NCBI GenBank assembly: GCA_013368445.1
Contig: JAACJO010000002.1
Location: 3,083,913 to 3,147,912, forward strand
Source of the DNA: Leucocoprinus leucothites
Taxonomy: Eukaryota > Basidiomycota > Agaricomycetes > Agaricales > Agaricaceae
Reading direction: 5' to 3'
Length of the DNA: 64,000 nucleotides
Made by a program: the position numbers and the translations under genes. Positions 1 to 12,275 of the stretch are shown piece after piece. The notes beneath the pieces are model-generated. The model searched no databases and was not told the origin of the DNA. It saw only the letters and a list, made by a program, of their open reading frames with translations. The stretch's first letter is position 1. Every line of letters begins with the position of its first letter.

Positions 1-3000
1 GCCGAAACATAGTTCTTCGGTAACGCTGGTAGGGGTGGTGGCTTGTCCGTCTTGCGTCCATGCTCGCCTTCAACCACTTCATTCCTCTCTCTCGATTTCG
101 ACCTCCCCCCGCCGAAAAACCTCCGCAACCTTGGAATCATACCATCACTCTCCTTCTCCTTCTCCTTCTCTTCATCCCTCTCCCTTGAAGACAAATCTGC
201 CTCACTCTGTGCATGCTTCTTGAGGGGATAAAGTGACGGGAAACACCTATCATCAGACTCTCCTCCCTTTTCCTCATCTGTGTATATACTCTTCGGCGAA
301 TTGGTGCTTGTAGCCATGGCTGGCACACCAGCACCACGAGAGCTCTTCGGCCGCACCCTCCCACGTCCTTGGCCATCCTGCGACGTGGACGCTCTCCCTC
401 TATTACCACTGCTAGCACCACCACCACCACCAACACCCACCACTGTTGACGGGTCCTTATTCTCAGGCGACATCTCCCTCTCTTTCACTTTTATAAACCT
501 CCCACTCAACTTCCTCGACAAGGACTTCCCAATTGAAGATTTCTCCTTCTCTCCTCCGTCTCCACTCGTATTCGCACGTCCAGCTGTGATAGTCGACCTA
601 ATACCCCACGTGGCTTTCTCCATGTCCGAATATCCTGCTTCAAACGAATCTCTCGGTCCACCAACGCTGAATACCTGATCGCTTCTCGTACCGACGACGG
701 TATAATAAGGTGAATGGGATAGCTCGCTCTCGTCTGAAGTATGTCGTGCCTTTCTCAACTTGTTGCTCTTGTTCGTTGTCCGTTGAGATGAACCCCATGG
801 TGGTGGGGATAAAGGCGTTAATGAGACCGGTGGTGAAGACAACGGAGGTGGTGACATCGGTGGTGAAGCAAGTGGACTTGATGTCCTGGATGAGGGCTTC
901 TGGGCGTACGGAAGACTCGCCATCTCCAACCCCACAGCTGAGGTTGACGATGCTGAAGGTGGTGGTGAGTGGACAAGAGACTCCCTAGCCGAACCTGCAA
1001 TCGGAGGAGCGTCCTTTTCCCTAGTGACCACTGCATTCCCTCTCGCTTCTCCTGGAAAAGAAGCACGCGACCGCTGTTGCAGCCGTTGCTGTTGAAGGTT
1101 CGGCGGCTCACGAGCTTCTGAACTATTTTCCCCAATAAGACCTCCGGTTTTCTCAGCCACGTCAACCTTATTATTCAAAATGTCGGCATAGCTCAGCGCG
1201 CTCCCTTCACCACTGGACGACGACGCTGATAGGTGTTTGCTACCTGAGGTCACTAGCGTGCCGGCATCCTGATTCAAATTCGCAGCCGAATCAGAATTAG
1301 AGCTGAGAGCGGAATTGGTATTTGATGGTGCAGGAATGCGATGAGAAGAACTTGGTAAATCGGGATCGCCTACTGTAGGTGGTAGCTCCGGCGTTAAAGG
1401 CGGTCGAGGTGGTCTTGTCGGCGCTATAGCAACTGCGACTAAATTCTCCGCTTTGGCTTGTTGCTGGCGTTTGTAAGCATCGGCGACGGCGCCAGCCGGG
1501 GACATGTTCTTGTTATTGATATCACGGGACTTCCTGCGCGTGTCCGTGCTCGTAGCAGCTAAATGGTTTTAAAAAAATGACCAGTCAGTTAAATTTGGAT
1601 CAGGATCAACCACCACACCACCGGACATTTATCAAAGGCAACGATGTCCGAGCGAGAGAACTCTGACTCACATGATCCTGATGAAATGGTTGACAGTCTC
1701 GTCTGCGTGAGTGGTAGGCGGTGACGTTCAGGAGGGATGGTCGACGATAAAGTGGCCGATTGAATGTCCTTAGAAACCGGTGATGATGAAGAAGGTAGTG
1801 CCGCTGAACCGCCGGAGGTGGGAACACCTAAATTTACGTCGTTCCCTATGCGAACTTGTTGGCCGTTGTCAGGTGTTTGATGGTGTTGGACGGAAATACG
1901 GTCGTCGTGGGAAGAGGTGGCTATACATACATCGACAGATGATAAGAAAGAGAGATGAGTTAAAATGAGCGATGGCTATTGGTAGGCTAAAGGATCGACG
2001 TACTGAGATCATTCTTTGCCATGACTGAATTCCCGGGCGCATCGGATGAAGTTGTAGTGGATTTGGAAGGTGGTATAGGAGACACGGAACGACGATTGGG
2101 ATTGAGAGAAGTGAAGAGGCCGGCGCGTTTGAGAAGTGATGATGCTGAGAGACTACGAGAGAGACGACTTCCAATACCAGACCCACTTGTCGATTGAGGT
2201 TGTTGTAGATCATGAGAATCGGAACCGGATGGTCTTGTCGAGTTACTGGGTCGTCGTTTGAGTACGTTTCGTGGACGGGATGGATCGGAAGTCTTGTCCT
2301 TTTCCTTCCTTTTTCGCTCCATCTCCTCTTCTGGTCGCCAATCTGGCCACCACCCTGAACCCTCAGCAGTCTGTACCCTGACCCTACGCTCTTTTCCATC
2401 ATCGTCCTTCACTACACCTGCGCCCGCCCGCCGATAATGATAACTGCCGTCATTGTGCTTACGATCACGAATCACCGAAGAAGCTGACTTTGACTTGAAG
2501 GGAGTGCGTGGCTGAAGAGCTCGTATGGCAGCCAATTCAATAACGGAGATATCAGAGTTTCGACGAGGGGCTGCAAACTGAACCACAGAAGAGTCGATAG
2601 TTGACGCAGAACGTCTGTGAGCGGCGGAAAACTGATAAGAATTCGACGACGGTCCCCCACCTCCACCATCACTAGCAGACTCACTGCCGTTAAGAAGCTG
2701 AGATGGAACCGCGGGTTTCGCAAGGAGTTGCTTCAGCGGGAGCGTATAATAGTTCGGCTGCTCGGTAGGTATGACTGGGGTCGACGTTCGTGATGGAAGA
2801 TTCGGATCAGATGCGCTGGCAGTCGTGAAGGGGGGGAAACTGGGGCTGTGTTCTGTGTGAGGTTTCTTTGATGGCGGGTGCCGATCCAGCGAACCACGCG
2901 GGTAGGTCGTATGTGATACAAGATTAGTATATGTGGGCTTCACGGGCGAGTGCTGCGTAGCATGACGTAGGGGTATAGATGGAACGATTGGTGTAGGCGG

Positions 3001-3549
3001 AGATGGAGAGGACAGTGAGGGGCGATTGTGCGACACCGAACTAGCGCGAGCGGGTAGATTAGATGATGAAGGGGCATTGTGCGTTAATGAAGCTGGAACA
3101 GATGAATTGCGAGCGAGCGACGATGATAGTTTGGGTGAAAATGATGCAGATGCTGCTGGGCCTGCAGCAGGCTGACCAGCAGAACTAACAAAAGGCGACT
3201 GAGAAACTTGGCCTTGTGCGGGAGGTGGTGGTGAAGGAGAAGGTGATGACATCGTTCGTTTGTACGACGACGTTGTTGTAGAGGGTCCTGGCAGTGCTGG
3301 CCGGTGTTGTGAAGAGAATGAAATAGAAGTGTCGTGGTGGGAAGTATCACCCGCAGGGAAAGCGACAGTAGTGGGTCCCATGGGAGGAACCGGTTTCCGA
3401 GCCGCTTTTGGCCTCGGTAGCGATGCTTTTTGCTGCGAGAAATTCCGTGAGCCTTGTAGCGATGCGAGCGCGGCGGCTTCTATATCTGCAGTACTGGGTG
3501 CAGTGTGATAATTTGGCTCAGAATCAGTAAAGTTGAGTCTAGGCATCAT
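1..3549 (-). CDS. Long Ser/Pro-rich hypothetical protein, 3' end beyond the window
   Basis: A minus-strand gene that runs off the left edge. Three exons join in one frame: 3549-2004, 1920-1672 and 1558 to <1; introns 2003-1921 (GTACGT...TAG) and 1671-1559 (GTGAGT...TAG) keep the phase. The frame stays open for the last 1558 bases to position 1, so at least about 1,100 residues are encoded. Composition is dominated by Ser, Pro, Thr and charged runs, with many SP/TP sites and a Lys/Glu-rich stretch near the left edge; it looks largely disordered. No catalytic domain is recognised, so no function is assigned. The ATG pair at 3549/3546 (MMPRLNF) is the conservative start; an AG at 3583 and an open acidic stretch up to about 3782 suggest an additional upstream exon, so the true N-terminus may be longer. 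This is the last ordinary-looking chromosomal gene before the repeat-rich part. Confidence 0.75.
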
Positions 3550-3576
3550 CGTGGGGACTAGTATGTCAGAGAACAA

Positions 3577-6200
3577 AGCCTGAGCGCAGCGTCAGATAGT
3601 CAGCGAACAAAACCCAAATAGCAGAATAAAGACGCACATTTGAGGGAGAAATCGGCGTCTGGCCTATCTCCGAATAGTAGCAAACTGTGGAGGGTTAACG
3701 AGTGTGGCTTGAAGGAGTGAAGGTGCAGAATACTGCGTACGTCGACCAGCGCCGTGTCTTCGTCGTTTCCGTCGTCGAGCACTCGTCGTGGTCGTTGTAT
3801 GACCTGTCGACCTCACTGCCATCACTTTTTTCCCGGAATTTATTACGTAATATGCGTAGTGCACGTTTTCCCAGTCGCTTTGACAAGGAGTTCGGTTCCG
3901 AGAGCCACCTCCGCATTTTCTCCGTCTTCTTTCTCCACATCCGCCTCTCTTTCATTGCGCACATTGGTAAAGCATTATGATATTAGCCTCTGTAATGGGC
4001 GCTCATAATATTTATCATGTATCGTCTTCCTTCAATTCAACCTTGTCTTCATTTCGGGCAACAAACTTAGGTTCAATCTCATGATCGGCATCATTTATCG
4101 CCATATATTAATTTTACCATCTCTGTCGTCTCTCCACAAATATCACAGTTTCCAAGGCATTTTCGTCCATTATCTCCGTCGTCGTTGCTGACGAATTTCA
4201 CTCCTTTTTCACGCTCCATACGATGGCTCGGCCTGTGTTCTTCAACAAGGATGTTCCTGCAGTGCGCTCATCGCGTACTGACCATGAACTTTATCTCTTA
4301 TCAAGTGGGTTACAGCCCCTGCATTGAAGATGACAGAACCTTGGCGATGATCGAGGTTTCAGTCTCCAAGTTATCATCTGATACTGCAGGCATTTCTGCG
4401 ACGGTCTTTATGATAATGAACCTCATCATTGTCAGTACTTCACGTGAGCAATAAATCACCAACCCTCTCTTGACACCTGGTACATATCTCTGACATCATT
4501 TTTGTACAGACCTAAACATCCCAAGACCACTCACACCCCATCAACGTCATTATATCCCCAATAATTCGTCTCAAGAGTCGCGCTATGCCTGTGTAGTTAT
4601 TCTTGGTTACGTATCTTTGCAGCTAATCCTAGTTCACAGCGCAACCATCAAGCATCTCTGGCTAATCCACTTCCATTCCGCAGCCTTCAGACTTGGCTAC
4701 ACAGGATCACCACGCGATATTTTTACCGATAATGTGGGACGACATATCGACTTTGGGCTCCGGAGATCGCTACGGCTGATTTACAGAGTTCACCTCGTTG
4801 TTCTTATCAAGATGTCCAATTTAACCATTGACTCCTGCGAGTGTCACGGCCGTACTTAGTTCGACCAATATGGAAATATGGTTCTCCAGCAGTTTGGCTA
4901 ACACCTATCTCCCGAACGTTCGACCGCTATAGTCCCAAAACGGACTTCCCAAAATATATCGCACCTGTGACTTGAGAGAATCATGGACACTGCAACAGAT
5001 ATCATTCACGCATACTTCAGCCTCATTTCAAAACGACCGCACCCCCAAATTTCCCACTGATGATCTCAATGAGACTACGAAAAGGCCGTTCTTCTCATCT
5101 TTTCTCGTCGCCTACAAGTAAGACACCGGTCGACAGCTGAAATATGATCCCCTGCACCTCTTTGATCCACATCTATGTTCATGCGCATTTCGGTTTGTTT
5201 CGCCCACCGAGATCGCATCGAATTTTACAAGCACCACAGCGGTAATTCTCGCTCAAGCTTACGACTTTCCGCATTGGTAAACATTAAAGTGCTAGCAGAG
5301 AAAGGTAACCACCATCACATACAAACGATGCCAGCTGCCGATTATTTATCATGAAGTATTCATGCTATTCGTTCGGTGTTCCCCTGCGGCCTCCACGTAG
5401 GTTTCCTCTCCATTTCCGCCAATGGAGTTTATTGTTCAAACTCGATTTCTACTTTACAGCTAATAATTCTAACCTCATTTGGCCCACGGCCGCCCTGGTA
5501 ACCAAAATCATATGCTGGATAACTCTGCGTCGCTTCACGCTCCATGGCTCTCCCCAAACATGTCCAGACGGCGGACATCGGTCCCTCGAACTTGCCTGAC
5601 CCCCGTCCCTGAGGCCCGGACTGCCTCAGTCAGTTTATGATTACACGCTGGAGATTTAGCCGGACATGTCAATCAGGTCGGTATTTCACAAATTATACCT
5701 TATGAAGCTGACTGCGGCTTCCCCGAACCCATCAACAGCCGCCGATACACAAATATCCTAGGTTGTATATAAACGCAAGGGGGGGTCAGCGTACCGCCGA
5801 TTGTCTTGTCGGTCGGCGCGAGACGGAGAGATATCTTCGATTTAATCATCATGCGGTGTACTAATTCGATTTCTGTCTTTCTTAAACCACCAGCAGAGAA
5901 CTGTTTTTATTCCTGCATGAAACACTTATTTTGCATGTGTTGATATGGAAATACCATCCGTATGTTATTCGAATAATCTGAATACCGAGGTCGAGGACGA
6001 CAAGAACGCATCACAACGTCAGCGCACTTGTGCTCCAAGCCCTAGGAATAGGCGTGAAGTCCGTTGTTGTAATATTTACCTCGTTTCCACCCACGCGCGC
6101 TCCCGAGCCCACTGCTTTAGAAAACCGTCGACAAAACGGACAGTGACACTGCTGAGGAGCCTTTAATAATTCCAGCGAAACCTCACGACTTTTGCCAAAC
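3577..6200. other. Stretch without a supported gene
   Basis: Apart from a possible 5' exon of the left-edge gene (3583-3782), all open frames here are under 95 codons and show no recognisable domain or coherent splice structure. The sequence is pyrimidine-rich between 3900 and 4700 and contains no obvious tandem repeats. I see nothing further that I can support. Confidence 0.5.
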
Positions 6201-6207
6201 ATAGTGT

Positions 6208-7254
6208 TCATGTGTAACACGGACTGTCAAAAACGGCATAACACACGGACACGATATCACTCTGTAGCAACCGCCTCGAACCAATCATCGTCATCGCTAT
6301 CGACAAAGCTTTTCTGGATATTCCACGCTGGTCAGCTCGCTGATTAGATTGATAATGGAGATAGGATCGTCTCACCCAATGTGATAGAATAGCTGTGATT
6401 ATATCTGGAAACGACTCCTGCGATTTTCTGTCTCCAGTCACTGGACAACAGACACAATTGGAGTGCTTGTGGGAAGCTCCTTCCCCGGTATTATTTATGT
6501 AAAGAACGAAGAAACTCCACTCATAGCCATCGGTGGGGGTTCCATGAATTATCTCTTTCCTTGTGTCACGTTCGGACATGGAAACATCGAGGCGAAAGGA
6601 GCTACTTATTGGACCTTCTTGCCATTTTCGTATAACTAACATAGGGCCCGAGGGAGCTACTTGAACAATGGGCTACTTGTAGCTTCCATTATGAAGAAGC
6701 CTGATCTAAGTAGCTAGAGTGTCGAGAGACTAGGGTCACTGTGGTATACATCCTAAAGACCGGGTGACCACAACAGGTTTCAAAGTAACAGAAAAACTCA
6801 CCGCCGCGTTGTCCTTTGTTACGACAGCTGTATAGTCTATATCTTCCGAAATGGGACCAAAATCGATGGGTGGACAGGGGATGTGGATGTGCTCCGCCGA
6901 ATGTTGAGAACCATGCGATAGCCTGGTGAAACCATAAAGGAAGCAAGGGAGGAAAAAAAGCTTCAATCCATAAGCGGGCACCTGCTCCTTTCCGGCGATG
7001 ATGGTGTCATGTCAATATGTAACCAGCCAATGCAATATGAGACTCGCATCATGAGGAACCAGTTCCTCCAGCAGCTCAAGGTGGTGATATAATCGAGTAG
7101 AGTACCAGAGCTCGTCTTCTCCAATAAATTTGCTGTTTCGAGCAAGCTTTTCAATCGCGGTACTGGGTTTAAGAGTCAGATAGCCCGCTGTGACGATGTT
7201 TAGCTTTGTAAGCATATCCGAAATTTGAAGCACCTGAAGGGAATTAGATCCCAA
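6208..7254 (-). CDS. Possible multi-exon hypothetical gene, degraded or unresolved
   Basis: Three consecutive minus-strand open stretches (7254-7012, 6981-6736 and 6642-6208) have protein-like rather than random composition. The first holds an amphipathic stretch ending WYSTRLYHHLELLEELVP. The second has a stretch IHIPCPPIDFGPISEDID. The third begins with a soluble segment containing DGYEWSFFVLYINN. The first two are joined in frame across one TGA at about 7008-7010, which may lie inside a short in-frame intron or be a real nonsense mutation. I do not recognise the family. A complete gene model could not be built, so this may be a decayed gene. Confidence 0.3.
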
Positions 7255-7796
7255 GGATGTAAAGAAATGGAGCTACGCGCCTGAGGTCCTGTCAGCATCA
7301 TCCTGGCGATCATCTCATCCAAGCCCCCGAGCGAAATAGTCAGCCGCGTCGCTGACGTCTTCAGCGCCGTCTTCTTCAGCTAAGACTAGTGATTCTCTCA
7401 ACCTCCTCAAAGCGTACACTGCTTCCTAAACCTGGAGATTTTGCGCACCTTGGTCATTTCCAGTACAAGTGCGGGGAGTCGGGGACGAGCCGCATTGGTG
7501 TTGCAAGGATTAGGTCAGCGATTTAATTCGCCCTCCCAGTCACAGCTGATTTTCGACGCAAAGATGCAGCTCAAAACAGGCTCTTTTGCAGTTATAGATA
7601 GCGAACAGTCGCCCTTTTGAATGTCATACGCATGCCTATGCGGGGAGCTTAACCTTAATGATCCAGAGGCGAATAAGGGTGTAGCATAGTTCAATCGATT
7701 GATTGGGTTATTCGAGAGATCACTACAGCATCGTCCAGGCCTGCTCACGGCTCGCTTAATCGTCGCACTTTTTCAACGAGGCTATGGGCATATTAA

Positions 7797-8200
7797 GTAA
7801 CATTTGATACAATGAAGCCAAACAATAAAAACAGGAAGGATGCTGTTGCGACCAGGGTCCAAAATCCACCAGCGATGATGTGTTTTGCAGGCGAGGTATA
7901 CGGCCCGTGCGGTTGGACCGTGGAACCCATTGGTGTCGTGAACGCTTCCTGGAATCACAGAGGATGTGGGGATGGAAACGATGCGGGTGATGGTGGCATT
8001 TTTTGTGCGACACCGGCGACGAGATGAGTGGCCAAGTTGAATAGGAAATTTTGTTGTCGGCGTGTAGTACGCCCTGGTTGACGAGATCTTTGCTGGCCGT
8101 TCGCGAACTTGTTCGACTCTCGGAGCCGAGTTTTTATAACATGCCAGATTTCGCCTACACAAATATGAGACCAGCGTACCAAGAGACACTAGATGACGCA
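7797..8200 (-). CDS. Possible gene end encoding a C-terminal membrane anchor
   Basis: On the minus strand the frame ending at about 7797 encodes a stretch with the hydrophobic core FWTLVATASFLFLLFGFIV and a stop four codons later, typical of a tail anchor or a short type I protein. The preceding segment is rich in Pro, Thr and Ser. An acceptor-like CTGTGATTCCAG at about 7963-7952 suggests the upstream coding part is on another exon, reaching towards 8200. The upstream exons cannot be fixed, and no family is recognised. Confidence 0.3.
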
Positions 8201-8865
8201 CCTGAAAGTAAATCTAATCTAGCTGTTCACTGCAAGCTACTCTGTCTCCTATTGCATTTTCATCAATTCCAGCACTTCGTCGAGTATCGTCTCTTCAGTT
8301 TTCCAAAGGCCATGACTGCTATGAGGTGTGAAGGCAGGGTACCCGGAGCCGATCTGCGTCCTTCAACAGTGAAATACGCCAGCTCAATCAGAATACAGGC
8401 TCGCAGCGCATAGGAAATATTGTCGATCTAGGAAGACACATAGTTCTAAAATTCGGTGGTCAAGCTTTTGTGTGCTGCGGAAACCATCCACGCACTCACC
8501 TGCCTAACCTTCAGTCCCAGGAGCAGTACCTCCAGCGTAATCGTCAGCTGCGGCATCTCTCCCATCTTCGCCTAGTCCATCAAGTCTCAAGTCTCGAGAG
8601 TGGTATTCAATCGTGTTGCCGCCTTCGAACGTCGAACTAGCGTAACGGGCCGGTGGCGATATTGTCGAGCCATTGGTAGAGGGAGAGGGAGCAAGAAACG
8701 GCCTTGGGCGATTGTTGACAGCTTCTGCCGGTCTCGTGATTCTCCCACGCGAACGACGCGTCGTAACCGTGTGACTATCTACATAGCTGCTCTGCTCTTG
8801 TGTGCAATGTACTTATCTGATTCGGTGCTCGCCATAGGTACGTGTGCTGATGAGAATTAACAATC
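8201..8865. other. Stretch without a supported gene
   Basis: A 86-codon plus-strand frame at 8600-8860 ends in a hydrophobic segment, but it has no recognisable domain and no start context that stands out. Nothing else is supported here. Confidence 0.4.
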
Positions 8866-9800
8866 ATGGACATCTTTGGTCGTCTTCTTCCTCTCGACCC
8901 CTCCTCCCACCACCATGCCTGTGCGCCCCTCCGCAAGCAATGCCTGAGTAATTTCGCAAGTTTCTCCCTAAGCTTTCTTACTACTTTGATCGGGCTACAG
9001 CTCCCACCAAATCTGAAGTTCCTGCTCCTCTACCTCCTCAGCCTCAGCACCCCCCTCTTCCCCCGCCTCCTATCCCTTTACATCTTCAACTTCACACCCC
9101 GGCTCTCCAAGCAGCCAGTATCTCCACAACTACTATACCTGCCGTTCCTTCCACGATTGCTACTCCTTTTCTCGCACTTCCTGCTTTGTCTCCAGTCGCC
9201 CTGTCACCTGTACCTTCTCCACCGCCGCAGCATACACCCGAAATGTCCCGAAACGCCCGCCATCTTGTCTTCTATAATCCTCGATTCAAAGAATCCTCCC
9301 CCACAGGTTCTGGTAATAGCACCCTCGAGCTTGACCACTGATCTCATGTGGCGAATAGGCCTTCAATACCTGCTCAAATACTCAATGCCAGACGCTTTCT
9401 ACAACTCCAACCCCCACTACCCACCCCCAAAATGCTACCTTGGCACTCGAATGGGCAATATCGCCCTCTTCATTACCGGGGCGCTAGGAGACTCGGATCA
9501 GGAGGAACCCATTCTGCGGAAGCTCGGCCTCTTTGGCGTTGGCAAATCAGCAGTTGCGCGGAGCTGTGCCGAGGCCCTAGCTCCCACAAAAAACTCGCTG
9601 CCACCCTCTTCCTTTCCCGCTCGAATGCAGACTGCGACGATCCTTAATGCATGTTTACGTTGATTTCGCGTTACATTGCTGCAAAATGCCCTGAAATCAC
9701 ATTGTAGAAACGTACCTCTACCGAGCTCTCTGCTCTCCAAGAATCACCCGCAGATCTTAGTCGCTTTTCTCGCCTCTCGCGCCTTACTCCTCTAGTCACC
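8866..9800 (+). pseudogene. Decayed fungal NLR-type NACHT NTPase
   Basis: The frame at about 9340-9600 carries the stretch that usually precedes a fungal NACHT P-loop, with a PPKCYLGTR segment, followed by the Walker A stretch GLFGVGKSAVARSCAEAL (about 9529-9582). The next conserved block, KLAATLFLSRSNADCDDP, is in a different frame (about 9594-9650), and a VFTLISRYIAAKCPEI-like block follows in yet another frame. The gene is therefore broken by at least two frameshifts. Upstream, about 8990-9290, is a Pro-rich linker that also changes frame. In intact fungal NLRs this ATPase is fused to repeat and effector domains in cytosolic self/non-self surveillance; here only the nucleotide-binding core is visible and it is not functional. 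Walker B and the repeats were not found. Confidence 0.7.
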
Positions 9801-9814
9801 GTTCTCCTCGACGG

Positions 9815-10440
9815 AACCCCTCCCCGAATGCCATCTGCCAGAGATCCATGCTCTCAAAGACGAACTACACGAACTGCGTGAGAAGGGAAAACGATGTATT
9901 CATGATATCGCCGAGGAACAAGGCTCGATTGTCGCTAGAGGAGAGCTGAGGAGGCCCAGGCTGGGTACCTCCAAAAATTGGAGTCGTGCGCATTGTCATT
10001 TGAGTGCCGAGTTCATCTTCTTACGGGAACAGCACCAGTCATTCGAGGTCCTACGAGGCCAGAACCGGTCTCTCGTGGCCAAATTCTCGTATACCGAAGC
10101 TTTCCGGGAAAAAGGCTGCTGAACCTGACGCCGAGCTAATGCAGGCGATATTGCTTACACGTAAACTCTCCTGCCCTTCACACCCTCCGTCTCCGACACC
10201 CAAGCTCTCTCCTTCCTCCTCCTCAAATACGCTTCCCTCCTCGATGTACTCCAATCCATCCAATGGTCGGGAGGTCAAATTTTTGGGTGGCCTGGTCGCG
10301 AGTTATTGAGCCGAAGAAGAGATGGAAGCAGAGGCTAATGACAGGCAGTTACAAGGATAGCTGAATTAGAAGGGCTGGTAGACGAATACAAATACACCCT
10401 ACTAGTACAAGTTGGACACGGCGACTGCCGTCGTCAGGTA
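9815..10440 (+). pseudogene. Decayed helical/coiled-coil coding fragment
   Basis: At about 9820-9940 one plus frame encodes a charged, heptad-like stretch (PEIHALKDELHELREKGKRC). Further on, 10350-10440 encodes LVDEYKYTLLVQ-like residues in another frame. The intervening sequence is interrupted by stops. This looks like the remains of a coiled-coil protein, possibly a downstream part of the NLR locus or part of a transposon-associated gene, but it cannot be assigned. Confidence 0.3.
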
Positions 10441-10569
10441 CTCGCCAGGAAGCCCTTTTAAATTACTTTCTAACGCATCCAGCCTCAAGTTATTTGGTGC
10501 AAATCTTGATTTTATGTGTAATAAACTTTATTTATCCCGCCCAAAATAAAAGAAAGGAGACCACAGACA

Positions 10570-11080
10570 ATTACGCGCAAGGCCATCGTCGGGCCATCGC
10601 CCTCACTCAACACCACCAATGGGTCTTGCGCAGGCCATAGGTGACGTCGATGGTTTCTACAGCCAACCTCAGCTATCAGTGGTCACACAGCCACTGATCC
10701 GGCCATCAATGGCCAGTACCAGCGCCATTCCTCTTGACCACTGACCACCATGATGGCCAACAAGCCATCCAGGCCATCCCTCGAGGTCACCACCCACGGC
10801 CATCGCTCACGCTATCATGCGCCATCCCGGACTCCTCTGTGCCATCGCCAACCATTGCCCGTCAACAATGGCCACTACCACACAGTGGTCATCCCTCCAC
10901 CTCGTCAACACGCCATCTTGGCTACCTCCGAGCTACTGCAAGCCACCACTCATTGACTCTTGCCACAACCCCCGACGATGGCCCTTCATTAACTACCTCA
11001 GCACGCCATCCACGGCCACCTTGAGCAGGTCGGCCCCCACTGCTACAACGCCATGGATAACCACCACCCCCCCCCGAAAG
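10570..11080. repeat. GCCATC/GGCCAT-rich low-complexity tract
   Basis: The pentamer GCCAT recurs every 10 to 40 bases across about 500 bp (for example near 10581, 10593, 10632, 10702, 10752, 10769, 10800, 10819, 10841, 10911, 11007 and 11050), often as GGCCATC or CAATGGCC. The interval is C-rich on the + strand. Three overlapping open frames of 68 to 97 codons here are a consequence of the low stop-codon frequency of this composition and are not called as genes. Confidence 0.6.
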
Positions 11081-11639
11081 AAGATGAATCAAGTGCATAT
11101 AATAACTTAGGTTGTCTACTCGACGCCGCGTGTGAAGAGGCTGAGTACACAGGGAGATCCAATGTACGAATCACACTCGTCTGTACAAGTACCATTGACC
11201 AACCACCACCGCAGACCCTCTAGACGAGCACGCATACAAGCTAATCGCGTGTATTGACTATAACCATCCAATCGACACCTCGCGTGTCTGTCGGTGCGTA
11301 TCATCGCTCTTTATACTTGAATCCCGGGTTGACTTTTTTGATAGTTACAAAGCCGGGCGTGATGAAGGATGGACGGCATACACTGATGTGAAAGGAGATA
11401 CACTGAGATGGAAGGAAGTTGAGAGGCGGTATTAGATTGACGACGAGATTTGCGTGGAGTGATATGCAAGTATTTTTGTCTCTCGCGCTCATCTTATTTC
11501 TAACCGAAGCCCCAATGAGGACGAAAATGCACCATCGCTCCTTACTCGCCGATTATCCAGTCTAAACGCCTCAAGGCGCTCGTCGGCACCAACGGTTCGT
11601 ACAGCTGGCAGTAAGGGTTATTATAAGATGAATGGAAAG

Positions 11640-11830
11640 ATGACTAGGGATTAGGGTTTTTAGCTTAGAGATTGGCCAGGGTGCAACTAGGGATCAGCCA
11701 GGGTGTGACTAGGGATTGACCAGGGTGTGAGTAGGGATCAGCTAGAGTGCAGCTAGGGATCAACCAGGGTGCAACTAGGGATCAACCAGGGTGTGATCAG
11801 GGATTGGCCAGAGACTGCATGAGAACAGAT
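11640..11830 (+). repeat. Degenerate 22-bp minisatellite, G-rich on the + strand
   Basis: About seven imperfect copies of a unit close to ACTAGGGATCAACCAGGGTG, preceded by GATTAGGGTTTTTAG at about 11649. The TAGGG core in each unit and the G-rich + strand match the orientation of the terminal TTAGGG telomere, so a degenerate telomere-related origin is possible. It lies 1.7 kb beyond the 3' end of gene A1. Gene A2 has an analogous tract beyond its own 3' end. Confidence 0.75.
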
Positions 11831-12179
11831 AAAGTGGTGGCATAAAATGATGAGCAGGTGGTGAAAAGGTGATATAAAGTGGGTGTACTTGATTAGTTGT
11901 CATAATACTAATTTAGTACAAGTGTCCCAGAAGACCTCATATCAGCACAGAGTAGGTCCATTCACTGATGTCTTCTTAGAAGACTAACATGTCTCTGAGT
12001 GTTATTTCTATTTATATCAGTTGACTGCATTGAGTCTTCCTCGAAGATCACATGTGGACAGCAGTCATTGGTGTCTTCACACATGACTGTTGTGAGTAAA
12101 TGATGGTATGGCTTGACAAACTCAAAAAGGTCTCTAGTATACTTAGTAATATATGCAAATTATTGTACCTCTCGACATG

Positions 12180-12275
12180 GTATACTCAGTGATGGTGTGC
12201 TATCATGTTCAAAGTTACATCGTGTGTATGCACGATGTAACTTTGATCATGATAGTACACCCTCAGTGGGTATAC
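12180..12275. repeat. Near-perfect inverted repeat (45-bp arms, 6-nt loop)
   Basis: Arms 12180-12224 and 12231-12275 are complementary at 40 of 45 positions by hand alignment, with loop TGTATG at 12225-12230. Both outer ends carry GTATAC. The structure could be a small hairpin-type MITE, a cruciform-forming site or the stem of a hairpin RNA. A plus-strand open frame (12113-12538) reads straight through it and is not considered a gene. Confidence 0.8.

Noticed and set aside
8866..9300. N-terminal half of the 265-codon frame as a Leu-rich membrane protein
   Set aside because: The Leu-rich reading is the wrong frame of a Pro-rich linker (a neighbouring frame reads as PPLPPPP-type sequence), followed by the NACHT remnant.
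10734..11110. Three overlapping frames of 68 to 97 codons
   Set aside because: They overlap in three phases within the GCCAT-rich tract, where stop codons are rare by composition.
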